From positions 43,746 to 107,745 of the forward strand of contig CAYJIR010000003.1 of NCBI GenBank assembly GCA_964370295.1: DNA of 64,000 bases. The letters are read 5' to 3'. The notes under the pieces are model-generated. The model saw only the letters and a list, made by a program, of their open reading frames with translations, was not told the origin of the DNA and did not search any database. Each line of letters opens with the position of its first letter. Within the stretch, counting starts at the first letter, position 1. The translations under genes were made by a program, and so were the position numbers. Shown here piece after piece: positions 8,314 through 17,055 of this stretch. This DNA comes from JAAYCI01 sp964370295. Lineage in GTDB: Bacteria > Bacillota > Clostridia > Oscillospirales > Ruminococcaceae.

Positions 8314-9231
8314 TTGTTTAAACCGGCCCAAATCCATGGCGATTCTTTGCCTGTTCCACAGCTTGTTTTTTCTCGTCTTGGTTTTCCCGAAGCAGACGAA
8401 CCACGCTTTAAGGTGGCTTTATACATGCTTGCAAACGGCGAATGCGGCATACGGCAAGTGGCCGATGCTCTGCATATTTCCACAGACCTTGCAGAAAAGG
8501 CCATGCTATACTGGGAAGGCGCCGGTCTTTTAGAACGCAGTGCCCCTGCCCCTGTACACAATGTTCCAACAAAGCCGCAAACAAGAGTGCGCATGAGCTT
8601 GGAACAGGCCAACTTAGCCACAGGAAGTGATAAAATATTAGGGGCCATGGTTCAAGAACTTCAATATATTTTCGGCGGCATTATGAACCAAAAAGAATAT
8701 GCCGTGTATTGTACTTTATACTGCCAGGACGAGTTTCCGGCAGATATGATTTTAATGGCTGCCATGCACTGTGCTGCCGAACAAAAAAGTGGCGCCTTTC
8801 GCGTGGAGCGAACCTTGCTTTCGTGGAGAAAAGAAGGTCTTTCCACTTGTGCCGATGTAGACGCCTATTTGCTTTTATTGAGTGAAAGAGAACGTCGCTA
8901 TCAAGAAATGGCCGAGGTTCTTGGGCAGGCAAAACCGATATTTTCAGCAGCAGAACGCCGTATGATAGACAGCTGGCACGAACAATTTGGTTATGATATG
9001 AGTATGATAGAAGCCGCACGCCTTGCAGCCGGCGATAAACAAAATGAACTGCGTTATCTCAACGGCATTATCAAAAAATGGCAGGCCAAAGGCTATGCCA
9101 CCGTGCAAGACATGCAACATGGCGAACAAGCCAGCAACCTATTAGTACAGGGGTCTGGCAAAAAACCAAAAAAGGAAGACGACTTGTTACAAAACACTTA
9201 TTTCAACCCAATTAAACGGAAAGGTGAGTAA
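8314..9231 (+). CDS. DnaD-like replication initiation protein
   Basis: The protein (305 residues) has an N-terminal winged-helix segment (about 1-80, with ECGIRQVADALHIS) and a C-terminal DnaD/DnaB_2-type helical domain. The diagnostic YxxxIxxxW motif is seen as YLNGIIKKW near residue 250. DnaD-family proteins help open the origin and recruit the helicase loader in Firmicutes. The start is a TTG at 8314, chosen because GGAGG at 8301-8305 is correctly spaced and the frame has no better ATG. The next gene is a DnaI-like loader starting at 9233, two bases after this stop, so the two primosome proteins are translationally linked. The basic tail (KKPKKEDD) resembles other DnaD C-termini. Confidence 0.85.
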   Translation: MFKPAQIHGDSLPVPQLVFSRLGFPEADEPRFKVALYMLANGECGIRQVADALHISTDLAEKAMLYWEGAGLLERSAPAPVHNVPTKPQTRVRMSLEQANLATGSDKILGAMVQELQYIFGGIMNQKEYAVYCTLYCQDEFPADMILMAAMHCAAEQKSGAFRVERTLLSWRKEGLSTCADVDAYLLLLSERERRYQEMAEVLGQAKPIFSAAERRMIDSWHEQFGYDMSMIEAARLAAGDKQNELRYLNGIIKKWQAKGYATVQDMQHGEQASNLLVQGSGKKPKKEDDLLQNTYFNPIKRKGE

Positions 9232-9232
9232 A

Positions 9233-10201
9233 ATGGGGCGGCAAGAACAATACACTCTCGCCATGAGAGAGGTGCTAAAACGTCGGCAGCGTGCCGAAAC
9301 ACAGGCCCTAACTCGCTATGAGGCCTTGTTTAAAGAGCACCCACATTTGGCCGAACTCAACCGCAAGCACAGTGCTACCGGTGCGGAAGCGGCACGCTTA
9401 TCTGCCGGCGGAAACACAGAGGAAAGTGCTAAAAAGTTGCTAGAAATGCGACAGGTGCAAAAAGAATACGAAGGCGCATTGGCACTGCTGGGTCTTACTC
9501 CAAACGACCTGAAACCGCAATGGACCTGCAAAGTATGCTGTGATACAGGGCGTACACACGGACGTATTTGCGAATGCATCCACAAAAATGTCCGCGATAT
9601 GATGCGCGAGAACGTGAACGAATTCGGCCCTTTACAGCGGTGTCGCTTCGACAATTTTGATGTTAACCGTTATCCTCAACACATGGATGGCCTGTCTGTT
9701 TCACCCAAAGAACTCATGCGGCACAACTTAGAAAACTGCCGAATTTACGCACAAGAATTCGATCTCTCCAGCGAAAGCCTCTATTTATATGGCGATGCCG
9801 GTCTTGGCAAAACACACCTTGCTTTAAGCATTGCTCATTTTGTCTTAGAACGCGGTCATGATGTTTTATATGTAAGTGCTCAAAAAGCCTTTGCACGCCT
9901 TGACAAAGAGCGTCGTTCTTGGACAGACACCGGTTATTTCAATAGCCTTTTAAAGGCAGATTTGCTAGTGCTGGACGATTTGGGCACCGAGTATTTAGAT
10001 GCTTATACCCGCAGTTTACTTTATGAACTTCTCAACACGCGGATGCACCGCCGCCCCACGGTATATACCACCAATATCGGCAGCCAGGCCCAGCTTCAAC
10101 AACGTTATACCGAAAAAATTTCTTCCCGTCTTTTGGGCGAATGCCACTGCTTGCACTTCGTAGGGCAAGACCTCCGCTTACAAAACCGAAAAAAAGCGTA
10201 A
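9233..10201 (+). CDS. DnaI/DnaC-type replicative helicase loader ATPase
   Basis: The protein (322 residues) has a helical N-terminus, a zinc-binding cysteine cluster CKVCCDTGRTHGRICEC at about residues 98-115, and a C-terminal AAA+ ATPase with Walker A GDAGLGKTH and Walker B LLVLDDLGTE. This is the order in Firmicute DnaI and related DnaC-like loaders that place the DnaB/DnaC helicase on DNA. An ATG at 9233 with AAAGGTGAG upstream is preferred; a GTG at 9224 overlapping the dnaD-like stop would add three residues. The last codons and stop form the left arm of a terminator hairpin. Pairing with a DnaD-like protein supports the primosome role. Confidence 0.87.
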   Translation: MGRQEQYTLAMREVLKRRQRAETQALTRYEALFKEHPHLAELNRKHSATGAEAARLSAGGNTEESAKKLLEMRQVQKEYEGALALLGLTPNDLKPQWTCKVCCDTGRTHGRICECIHKNVRDMMRENVNEFGPLQRCRFDNFDVNRYPQHMDGLSVSPKELMRHNLENCRIYAQEFDLSSESLYLYGDAGLGKTHLALSIAHFVLERGHDVLYVSAQKAFARLDKERRSWTDTGYFNSLLKADLLVLDDLGTEYLDAYTRSLLYELLNTRMHRRPTVYTTNIGSQAQLQQRYTEKISSRLLGECHCLHFVGQDLRLQNRKKA

Positions 10202-10232
10202 GGAGCAAAACTGCTCTTTACGCTTTTTCTTT
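10191..10232. terminator. Bidirectional terminator overlapping the dnaI-like stop codon
   Basis: AAAAAGCGTAA-GGAGC pairs with GCTC-TTTACGCTTTTT around a short loop. T-runs on both strands fit termination of the dnaI-like gene (+) and of the small gene starting at 10530 (-). The stop codon of the + gene is inside the stem. Confidence 0.8.
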
Positions 10233-10242
10233 TCTTATGTAC

Positions 10243-10530
10243 TTATTCGCTTGCCAAAGTACGCTCTAGCAATATCGCTGCAAAATCCAGGGCATTGTAT
10301 AAGCCATTTTTTACACTTTGCTTTTTAATGCGGTCTTTGGGGGCGAGGCTATCGTCTGTAGAAAGCAACATCACCATAATTTTATCCGGCATTTCCTCAT
10401 CACTTTCCATTCGCGTAGATAAAATTTGCATAAAGACTACGTAGGCCTCTTCCATGCTTCCATAATACATCTCATTTTTAGAACGTACCAAAGGCCTATT
10501 TTTATATATCATTTTGGCTTCAAATGCCAT
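10243..10530 (-). CDS. Small conserved-looking protein of unknown function
   Basis: I do not recognise this 95-residue protein. It begins MAFEAKMIYKNRPLVRSKNE, is mixed alpha/beta by appearance, and lacks membrane segments, cysteine pairs or nucleotide-binding motifs. The ATG at 10530 is chosen because AAGGAG lies upstream; the frame extends further but would overlap ireB. It follows ireB by 29 bases on the same strand, so it is probably in that operon. In many Firmicutes the ireB-like gene is followed instead by ruvX and a DUF1292 gene; this protein matches neither by eye. Confidence 0.65.
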   Translation of the reverse strand: MAFEAKMIYKNRPLVRSKNEMYYGSMEEAYVVFMQILSTRMESDEEMPDKIMVMLLSTDDSLAPKDRIKKQSVKNGLYNALDFAAILLERTLASE

Positions 10531-10559
10531 GCCGTGTTGCTCCTTTTCTCTGTGTGGGT

Positions 10560-10808
10560 TTAAGCACCTAAATAATTTTTCACCATCGCTTGCAAAATAT
10601 CGTCTCTGTCTACTTTGCAAATTTTGGTGCGCGCCCCACCGTAGGTAGTAATATAAGTGGGATCCTCCGACAAAATATAGCCTACAATTTGATTGATAGG
10701 ATTATAACCCTTTTGCTTTAATGCGGCATAAACCTCAATCATAATTTGTCTGATTTCTTGCTCTTTATCGTCTCCAACAGAAAAAATCGTTGTAGTTTTT
10801 TCGTTCAT
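10560..10808 (-). CDS. IreB family (UPF0297) regulatory phosphoprotein
   Basis: The protein (82 residues) carries the conserved IreB/YrzL pattern: ALKQKGYNPINQIVGYILSEDPTYIT, then ARTKICKVDRDDIL and a short basic end. In Enterococcus IreB is phosphorylated by the PASTA kinase IreK and affects cephalosporin resistance; elsewhere the family is mostly uncharacterised. Thr-rich N-terminal positions (EKTTTIF) fit the reported phosphorylation region. AGGTGCT precedes the ATG. No kinase gene is in the window. Confidence 0.88.
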   Translation of the reverse strand: MNEKTTTIFSVGDDKEQEIRQIMIEVYAALKQKGYNPINQIVGYILSEDPTYITTYGGARTKICKVDRDDILQAMVKNYLGA

Positions 10809-10898
10809 CCCAGCACCTCCCCTACCATGTAATCATAACAATTATAGTATAAAAAAACAATAAATGCAAGCAAAAGCACCTATCTTCTTCTAATTTTG

Positions 10899-13295
10899 CT
10901 AGCTTCTTAATACGACATCAATTTCATCTAATTTTTTTAAAATCTTTGCCACAGTTCCATCTGCTTCTTCATCGGTTAGTGTCCCTTCTGCACTGCGTAG
11001 CACCAGGCTATAGGCCAAGCTTTTTTTGTTTTCTCCCAGCTTTTCACCGCGGTACACATCGAACAGTGAAACTTGCTCTAAACGTTTTCCACCCGCTTTT
11101 CGAATAATTCTTTGCACCTCACCTGCCGGAACTGCTTCATCGCACACCAACGCAAGATCACGTGTGACAGCCGGAAAACGCGGTAAGGGGCGGTATTGCG
11201 GCACACCGCCACGCGCCTGCCAAAGCGTGTCTAACCACACCTCAGCCGCCAACACCCGAGTCGGTACGCCGTAGGCTTCGCATACCAGCGGATGTAATTC
11301 GCCCACGCGCGCCAAAAGTCTTGGTCCGTTTTCCTGTGCAGGCAAATAAATGTCGGCACAGCGGCCCGGATGATATGATTCTCCTGCATCATTACGTTGC
11401 ACGCTTAATACAGATAGATCAATACCAAAAGCACAGAATAGAGCCTCCACAACACCTTTCACCGCACAATAGTCCCAATGTTTCCCATAGGCTGCCAACA
11501 CCAATTTTTGTTGTTCTTGCGGCAACTGTTCATCGCTTTCGTGCGGCAAATACTCCGTGGCAGTTTCAAACAATGCCGCACTTTCATTTCGTGCAGCCCA
11601 GTTGCGCCCAACCACGTCCATCATGCTGGGCAGGGCTGTTGTTCGCATCAATGAACTGTCTTCGCCTAAAGGATTTTGAATCTTCACGGCCCTGCGCAAA
11701 TGGCTATCTTTCTCCAGGTGTATGCGGTCGAAATTTTTGGGGCTGTAAAAACTAAAGGTTTCACACTGCCAAAACCCAAAGCCACACAGCAAATTTCGCA
11801 AACGGCGCTCGAATTGCTGGCGCTCGCTAAAAACTGCCTTGGCTTGGCCATTAAGCACCGTCATAGGAATGTGGTTATAACCCACAAAACGGGCAATTTC
11901 CTCTGCAATATCACAAGTTCTGCTTACATCCGCACGGAAAGTAGGAATACAAATTGTGTCACCTTGCACAACAAAATCCAGTGGCGTTAACATTTGCACC
12001 ATTTCTTCGCGTCCCACCTCGATACCCAAAAGGCGATTGATTTCCTCTGGCACAAAAGGCAACTGACGCACAGAACGCGGTGCGGGATATATATCCAACA
12101 CACCATTTACAATATCGCCTGCATCCAACAATTTCACCAATTCTAAGGCACGTGTCAACGCCGGCATCACTTGCTCCGGATCCAATCCTTTTTCAAATCG
12201 GCCAGAACTTTCCGTGCGTAGGCCCACACACTTTGCCGCGCTACGCACCGACGGGCCGTCGAAAGAAGCTGCTTCAAACACCACACGGCAAGTGCTATCA
12301 TAAATACCGGAAAATTCCCCGCCCATCACACCGGCCAAAGCCACAGGGCCCTTTTCATCGGCAATCACCAACATATCATTTTCCAGTTTTCGCTCTACTC
12401 CATCCAGTGTAACAATGCACTCTTTGTCCTCTGCCGTGCGCACTGTAATGTGCCCCCCATTTACATAGGCGTAATCAAAGGCATGCATAGGCTGGCCGTA
12501 CTCCAACATCACGTAGTTTGTGATATCCACTATATTGTTAATCGGACGAACACCACATAAGCGCAACCTTTCACGCAACCAACGCGGACTTGGCTTAACA
12601 CGCACATTATCTACCATGGCAGCACAGTAACGAAAACAACGTGTATCGTCTTGTATGTCCACACTCAATATTTCTTCTATGTTGCCACCCACTGCGTGTG
12701 GCGGTGGCGTTGGTGGAGAAAAAGGCACCCCAAATGTAGCGGCCGCCTCACGTGCAAGGCCAAGCACAGAAAGGCAATCCGGACGATTGGGTGTGATTTC
12801 AAACTCAAAACACACATCATCCATGCCAAGTGCTACTGCTGCCTCTTGCCCCGGTATTGCCTCCTCTTCTAAAACAAGAATGCCATCTTCAACGGCATTG
12901 GGAAAATCTCGCAGGTCCAAGCCAAGCTCGCCAAGGCTACACAGCATGCCTGCACTTTCCACACCACGCAATTTACCACGACGAATTTCGCTGCCATTGG
13001 GTAGCTTGGCCCCATGAAGTGCTACAGGGCATAAATCTCCCTGTTTTAGGTTTTGTGCCCCGGTGACAATCTGCACATTTTCAGCACCTGCATCTACTTG
13101 GCATACCCACAGGTGGTCCGATTCTTCATGGCGTTCTAGTTTTTCAATACGACCTATCACCACACGGCTCATCTTGTCTCGTTCGCTAAAATAGGTTTCC
13201 ACCTTCGAACCGGACATCGTCATTTTATCTGAAAACTCTTGGGCATTGGCCACAAACGGCGCATAGCTTTGTGCCCATCTAAGCGGCATTTTCAT
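10899..13295 (-). CDS. pheT: Phenylalanyl-tRNA synthetase beta subunit
   Basis: The protein (798 residues, typical for bacterial PheT) starts MKMPLRWAQSY. It has the EMAP/OB-type tRNA-binding domain (about 40-150), B3/B4 editing domain, B5, the catalytic-like core (FxxEGLxxQ equivalent), and the C-terminal FDX-ACB domain with PRFPAVTRDLA near 710. With PheS it forms the alpha2-beta2 enzyme charging tRNA-Phe; the beta subunit clears Tyr-tRNA-Phe. The start at 13295 follows GGGGGA on the minus strand, and the longer upstream frame lacks a ribosome binding site. It sits 16 bases after pheS under the same T-box leader. Confidence 0.96.
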   Translation of the reverse strand: MKMPLRWAQSYAPFVANAQEFSDKMTMSGSKVETYFSERDKMSRVVIGRIEKLERHEESDHLWVCQVDAGAENVQIVTGAQNLKQGDLCPVALHGAKLPNGSEIRRGKLRGVESAGMLCSLGELGLDLRDFPNAVEDGILVLEEEAIPGQEAAVALGMDDVCFEFEITPNRPDCLSVLGLAREAAATFGVPFSPPTPPPHAVGGNIEEILSVDIQDDTRCFRYCAAMVDNVRVKPSPRWLRERLRLCGVRPINNIVDITNYVMLEYGQPMHAFDYAYVNGGHITVRTAEDKECIVTLDGVERKLENDMLVIADEKGPVALAGVMGGEFSGIYDSTCRVVFEAASFDGPSVRSAAKCVGLRTESSGRFEKGLDPEQVMPALTRALELVKLLDAGDIVNGVLDIYPAPRSVRQLPFVPEEINRLLGIEVGREEMVQMLTPLDFVVQGDTICIPTFRADVSRTCDIAEEIARFVGYNHIPMTVLNGQAKAVFSERQQFERRLRNLLCGFGFWQCETFSFYSPKNFDRIHLEKDSHLRRAVKIQNPLGEDSSLMRTTALPSMMDVVGRNWAARNESAALFETATEYLPHESDEQLPQEQQKLVLAAYGKHWDYCAVKGVVEALFCAFGIDLSVLSVQRNDAGESYHPGRCADIYLPAQENGPRLLARVGELHPLVCEAYGVPTRVLAAEVWLDTLWQARGGVPQYRPLPRFPAVTRDLALVCDEAVPAGEVQRIIRKAGGKRLEQVSLFDVYRGEKLGENKKSLAYSLVLRSAEGTLTDEEADGTVAKILKKLDEIDVVLRS

Positions 13296-13311
13296 AATGT
13301 ATCCCCCTATA

Positions 13312-14337
13312 TCAGTGTGAAAATTGGCGTAAAAAACGCAAATCATTTTCATATAATAGACGCATATCATCGATGTCATATCTCATCATCACAATACGCT
13401 CCAGCCCTACACCAAAAGCAAACCCTGAGTAGATTTCCGAATCTATGCCACAGTTTTCTAATACTTTCGGATGCACCATACCACAACCCAAAATCTCAAT
13501 CCAGCCCTCATGTTTACACAAAGAGCATCCCTTACCACCACATTTAAAACAGCTCATATCCATTTCGGCAGAAGGTTCTGTATAAGGGAAATGATGTGGA
13601 CGAAAGCGAGTTTTGGTATTTGGCCCATATAACTGCTTAATAAACAAATCCAATGTTCCTTTTAAATCTGTAAAGGTGATTCCTTTGTCCACGGCCAATC
13701 CTTCTATTTGATGAAAAATAGGCGAATGAGTGGCATCTGCAGCGTCGCTACGGTAAACACGTCCCGGGCAAATAATCCGGATGGGTGGCTCTTCTTTTAA
13801 CATTGTGCGAATTTGCATAGGGCTTGTTTGTGTGCGCAGCAGAACATTTTCGCTGACATAAAAAGTGTCTTGTGTGTCTCGCGCAGGGTGGCTTTTAGGC
13901 ATATTCAACATTTCAAAATTGTATAAATCCAATTCTACCTCGGGGCCTTGTACTGCGGAAAAACCCATACCCAAAAAAATTTCTTCCAATTCGTCCAGCA
14001 CGCGCGAAAAAGGATGTGCAAAACCACATTCTGGCACCACACCCGGCAAGGTCACATCCATTGTTTCATTTGCCAACTGCTGCTTTTGTTTTTCCTGTGC
14101 CAAAACAGCCGCACGTGTTACCACAGCAGTTTCCACCTCACCACGTATTTCATTAGCCAGAGCCCCCATCAGCGGGCGCTCGTCGGCAGCAAGTTTTCCC
14201 ATTTGTTTCAACAAAACAGTAAGCTCGCCTTTTTTTCCAAGATATTGCACACGCAAACTATCTAGTATACCCTCATTTTCAGCCTTTTCTATTTTCTGTA
14301 CAGCATGACTACGGATGTGCTCAAGCGCTTGTTTCAT
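13312..14337 (-). CDS. pheS: Phenylalanyl-tRNA synthetase alpha subunit
   Basis: The protein (341 residues, standard) has an N-terminal coiled-coil arm for tRNA binding and a class II aaRS core. Motifs include LLRTQTSPMQIR, FHQIEGLAVD, and the C-terminal GFAFGVGLERIVMMRY. It activates phenylalanine and transfers it to tRNA-Phe together with PheT. The ATG at 14337 has AGGAGG just upstream; the frame continues into the leader RNA but those residues encode the T-box terminator region and are not translated. The T-box about 75 bases upstream predicts induction when uncharged tRNA-Phe accumulates. Confidence 0.97.
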   Translation of the reverse strand: MKQALEHIRSHAVQKIEKAENEGILDSLRVQYLGKKGELTVLLKQMGKLAADERPLMGALANEIRGEVETAVVTRAAVLAQEKQKQQLANETMDVTLPGVVPECGFAHPFSRVLDELEEIFLGMGFSAVQGPEVELDLYNFEMLNMPKSHPARDTQDTFYVSENVLLRTQTSPMQIRTMLKEEPPIRIICPGRVYRSDAADATHSPIFHQIEGLAVDKGITFTDLKGTLDLFIKQLYGPNTKTRFRPHHFPYTEPSAEMDMSCFKCGGKGCSLCKHEGWIEILGCGMVHPKVLENCGIDSEIYSGFAFGVGLERIVMMRYDIDDMRLLYENDLRFLRQFSH

Positions 14338-14375
14338 CGCAATTTCCTCCTGTTGTAACAATACATTAGCAAAAC

Positions 14376-14650
14376 AAAAACCTTCACCCCAAAAATTGGG
14401 GCAAAGGTTTGCTTTGCGGTACCACCCAAATTCCCGCTCTATGGCAAGCACACAACTTCACACATAAAACGGCTCTCTTGCCCGATAAGGGGGGCCTCCC
14501 ACCCAGCCTACAGCGGCACAAAACCGGTTGAGCCAAGGTCGCTCGGAAGAGAACTTCACCAAAGGCCCGCTAAGAACACTCCCAGCCTAAGGTGTTCCTC
14601 TCTGCATAACTGGCCAACAGCTACTTTTCTTCGTCATTGCGTTTTTCTAA
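14376..14650 (-). promoter_or_regulatory. T-box leader of pheST
   Basis: On the minus strand the region contains the nearly invariant T-box sequence GGGTGGTACCGC (14416-14427). It is followed by an intrinsic terminator with an AAACCTT..CCCC / GGGG..AAGGTTTTT stem (14376-14411). Upstream lies a long structured stem I region with an AGAGAG-type start near 14600. UUC triplets, the expected phenylalanine specifier, occur on the 3' side of that stem near 14545-14555, but I could not fold the loop to choose one. Uncharged tRNA-Phe would stabilise the antiterminator. Confidence 0.9.
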
Positions 14651-14661
14651 AGTTCGCATAT

Positions 14662-14690
14662 ATTATAGCATTTTGCTCTTTATTTGACAA
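14662..14690 (-). promoter_or_regulatory. SigmaA promoter of the pheST T-box transcript
   Basis: On the minus strand TTGTCA (14685-14690) and TATAAT (14662-14667) have exact 17-base spacing, just upstream of the T-box stem I. Confidence 0.85.
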
Positions 14691-14745
14691 GGGCTCTAAT
14701 GACAAAACCGCTTGATAAGGGTTTTTCTTGCAACACACAGACAAA

Positions 14746-15330
14746 CTAGGAAAACTGTTTTTCCGGCGTAAGATGCAAAATCCGCACACGACACAAAACA
14801 AGGAAAGCCACCAATGCCAACGCGGTATCCGGCATACTCCAACTGGCGTTATACAAAAGCGAATACAGCCACACCGGTGTACCTTCGGGCGCATACGCCC
14901 CCCACAAAATAATTCCAGACAAAAAGCTGGAAGCCAAGCGAACCAATCCCGTTGCCAACACAGATACCACAACGCCCACTTTAAAAGACGTAAATTTATG
15001 CGCTAGAGGACCTGCAAGGCCCATAAAAACATAGGGAAAAACATAATCTAACAACACACACAAGGCCATCCCCCACAATGTGGGCACCAACATAATATCA
15101 CCAAGGCCCTGCATCGCCTGCAAAAAGCTGTACCCCAAAGCTACAGCCATTCCCCATTTTCCACCATGACGGAAGCTAAAAAGCAACAACGGCAAAATAG
15201 AAAAAGGCGTTACCGTACCTCCCATGGGCATGGTGAACAGCTTTAGCATCGAAAGGACAAAGGCTAAGGCCACCATCAAAGCCGCCTCCACCAAAATAGC
15301 CGTCTTTGTCATATCTTTTGGTAATCTCAT
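14746..15330 (-). CDS. thiT: Energy-coupled thiamine transporter S component ThiT
   Basis: The protein (194 residues) has six predicted membrane segments. ThiT-like features include MGGTVTPFSILPLLL, DYVFPYVFMGLAGPL, and the substrate-site region SGIILWGAYAPEG followed by YNASWSMPD near 165-175, with aromatic and Asn residues at ligand positions. ThiT is the membrane S subunit that binds thiamine and works with a shared ECF ATPase/T module, which is not in this window. The ATG at 15330 has AGGAG eight bases upstream; a GTG at 15339 is too close to it. A TPP riboswitch lies directly upstream, which confirms the vitamin B1 role. Confidence 0.93.
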   Translation of the reverse strand: MRLPKDMTKTAILVEAALMVALAFVLSMLKLFTMPMGGTVTPFSILPLLLFSFRHGGKWGMAVALGYSFLQAMQGLGDIMLVPTLWGMALCVLLDYVFPYVFMGLAGPLAHKFTSFKVGVVVSVLATGLVRLASSFLSGIILWGAYAPEGTPVWLYSLLYNASWSMPDTALALVAFLVLCRVRILHLTPEKQFS

Positions 15331-15390
15331 ACAATTCACTCCTTTTGTTTTTAGTTCGAACTTGAAACTACTCTACCGATTCGTTCAACA

Positions 15391-15423
15391 CAAAAACAAA
15401 ACCCACGGCATAAAAACCGCAGG
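15391..15423 (-). terminator. Expression-platform terminator of the thiT riboswitch
   Basis: On the minus strand CCTGCGG and CCGTGGG pair around a short loop and are followed by a T-rich run. The hairpin lies between the TPP aptamer and the thiT ribosome binding site, the usual place for a riboswitch attenuator. Confidence 0.75.
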
Positions 15424-15447
15424 CAAAATGAGCATGGCTTACCAAAA

Positions 15448-15529
15448 CTCCCTACGCCGGCATTACCCAGATCAGGTTTTAGGGTTCTCTTTTTAACAAA
15501 AGAATCTCAGCCCGTGAAAGCACCCCTGT
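15448..15529 (-). promoter_or_regulatory. TPP riboswitch (THI element)
   Basis: On the minus strand the order GGGGTGC, GGGCTGAGA, ACCC, ACCTGATCTGGGTAATGCC and GGCGTAGGGA reproduces the conserved TPP aptamer core. It lies upstream of thiT and should shut transcription off when thiamine pyrophosphate is abundant. Confidence 0.97.
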
Positions 15530-15606
15530 TTTTATGTTATTTAAAAGTATAGGCCTTTTTCTCAACTTTGTCAAACAAGAGCTCCGCACATTTCTACCTA
15601 TTTTCC

Positions 15607-15634
15607 TTGCCGAAACGCCAAGATGTGGTATACT
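15607..15634 (+). promoter_or_regulatory. Promoter of the 15685-18167 operon
   Basis: TTGCCG (15607-15612) and TATACT (15629-15634) are 16 bases apart, about 50 bases before the first gene. Confidence 0.55.
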
Positions 15635-15684
15635 AAAAAAGATAATGTTGTGCATGACGTGCAATTGCGTTTGCGAGGAGACAC

Positions 15685-16158
15685 ATGGAAAGACGAAAAT
15701 TTCGACTAAAAAAAATCGCCATAGGTTTAGCTGCTTTGATTTTAGCAGCTACTCTTTCCTATGTGATACGTGACCTGCTTGCATCCCAAAACCCAGAAAG
15801 CGCCCTACCTGTGATAGAAATTGAATACAATGGGCTCCCCCTGCCACAACAACACTATCTGATGGATTCATATTCTTGGCGCTTTTTATTTTCCACCGTG
15901 GAGTGGACCGAACCCAACCGCGATGCAGTGAATACCCTAGAGCCAGCCCCTGTTGTACCCGGAACACCCCTTAACATCGACTTCTCCTTCCCATGCAATA
16001 GCATGGTGATAAGCCGCTCTTACGGAAGCCGAAATGAATTTGAGCCTGTAAGTGGTGATTTACAAACACCGTTTAGCGGTGGAACCTACACCTATCGCAT
16101 CGAGGCTGAGTGGGGTGCACGTGGGTCGGTACTTTACTATATAAAGGTGCGCGTGTAG
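15685..16158 (+). CDS. Membrane-anchored protein of unknown function
   Basis: I do not recognise this 157-residue protein. A basic N-terminus (MERRKFRLKK) is followed by one hydrophobic helix (about 11-31), giving a signal anchor. The remaining about 125 residues are beta-rich and lack cysteines or catalytic motifs, consistent with a small extracytoplasmic domain. GAGGAGA precedes the ATG. The stop is only three bases before the PAP2 phosphatase start, so expression is probably coupled to that gene. A structural or accessory role at the membrane is possible but only inferred from the context. Confidence 0.7.
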   Translation: MERRKFRLKKIAIGLAALILAATLSYVIRDLLASQNPESALPVIEIEYNGLPLPQQHYLMDSYSWRFLFSTVEWTEPNRDAVNTLEPAPVVPGTPLNIDFSFPCNSMVISRSYGSRNEFEPVSGDLQTPFSGGTYTYRIEAEWGARGSVLYYIKVRV

Positions 16159-16161
16159 CTT

Positions 16162-17055
16162 ATGAAAAAAAATTTATTCGGTATAGAACATCGCTTTATC
16201 ATTTTGATTGTACTAGCTTGCCTTGCCTGTGCCACAGGCCTATTTTTGGGAACCCGTTTCGATTTAATACTAGACCAAACCTTGTACAACCCAACGGCGA
16301 TTTGGGCCATTACTATGGAGGCCATTGGCTGGTGGGTATTGTATTTGCCCATGATACTCCTTTTCTTGCTAAAGTCTTTTAACACGCCTCCAAAAAACAA
16401 AAAGGTCACTTTATTTTGGTATACTTTAGCCGGAGGGGCCCAGCTTGCGTTGTTTCTTATCGCCCTGCACTATTGGCAAAACAGAGGCCTTATACAAGGT
16501 ATTTTTTCACCGTTTTCTGTTATTTTCTTTGTTCTTGTTGCCGCTGTATTTTATCTTTGCACGCGGTATTTGGCGGCACAAAACTCTTATATGCGAACCA
16601 AGCTTTTGTTTTTTGCACGCTTTGGCTCCTTATATTTGCTTTGCAATTTAACACTTGTAAATATTTTAAAATTAATTTGGCAACGCCCACGCTATGATGA
16701 AATGCTGGCCACGGACCAACTGGCAAATTTTACGGCATGGTATCATCCCTTTGGCCCTGGCGGCAGCTCGTTTCCGTCTGGGCACACAGCCAGTGCTTGT
16801 GGAATACTTTTACTTTTTATTTTGTGTGACCTGTTCCCTACATGGCAAGCTCGCAAACTATGGGTATCTTTGTTTAGCTGGGCATACATTGGCCTGATGG
16901 CATTTTCACGTTTGGTCATGGGTCGTCATTTTTTAACAGACACCGTAGCGGCTATGTTTTTGATGGCAATACTATTCGTTTGCCTGCACCATAGCAAGTG
17001 CTATCGGAAATCACTGCTACAAGTTCTTAGCGCAGAAAAGGAAGAGAGGACATAA
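16162..17055 (+). CDS. PAP2-family membrane phosphatase
   Basis: The protein (297 residues) has about six membrane helices and the three PAP2 motifs: KLIWQRPR near residue 172, PGGSSFPSGHTAS near 200, and SRLVMGRHFLTD near 250, with the catalytic histidines present. Family members dephosphorylate undecaprenyl pyrophosphate, phosphatidic acid or phosphatidylglycerol phosphate at the membrane; the substrate cannot be read from the sequence. There is no good ribosome binding site, and the start follows the previous stop by three bases, which suggests reinitiation. The stop overlaps the next start (TAATG). Confidence 0.85.
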   Translation: MKKNLFGIEHRFIILIVLACLACATGLFLGTRFDLILDQTLYNPTAIWAITMEAIGWWVLYLPMILLFLLKSFNTPPKNKKVTLFWYTLAGGAQLALFLIALHYWQNRGLIQGIFSPFSVIFFVLVAAVFYLCTRYLAAQNSYMRTKLLFFARFGSLYLLCNLTLVNILKLIWQRPRYDEMLATDQLANFTAWYHPFGPGGSSFPSGHTASACGILLLFILCDLFPTWQARKLWVSLFSWAYIGLMAFSRLVMGRHFLTDTVAAMFLMAILFVCLHHSKCYRKSLLQVLSAEKEERT

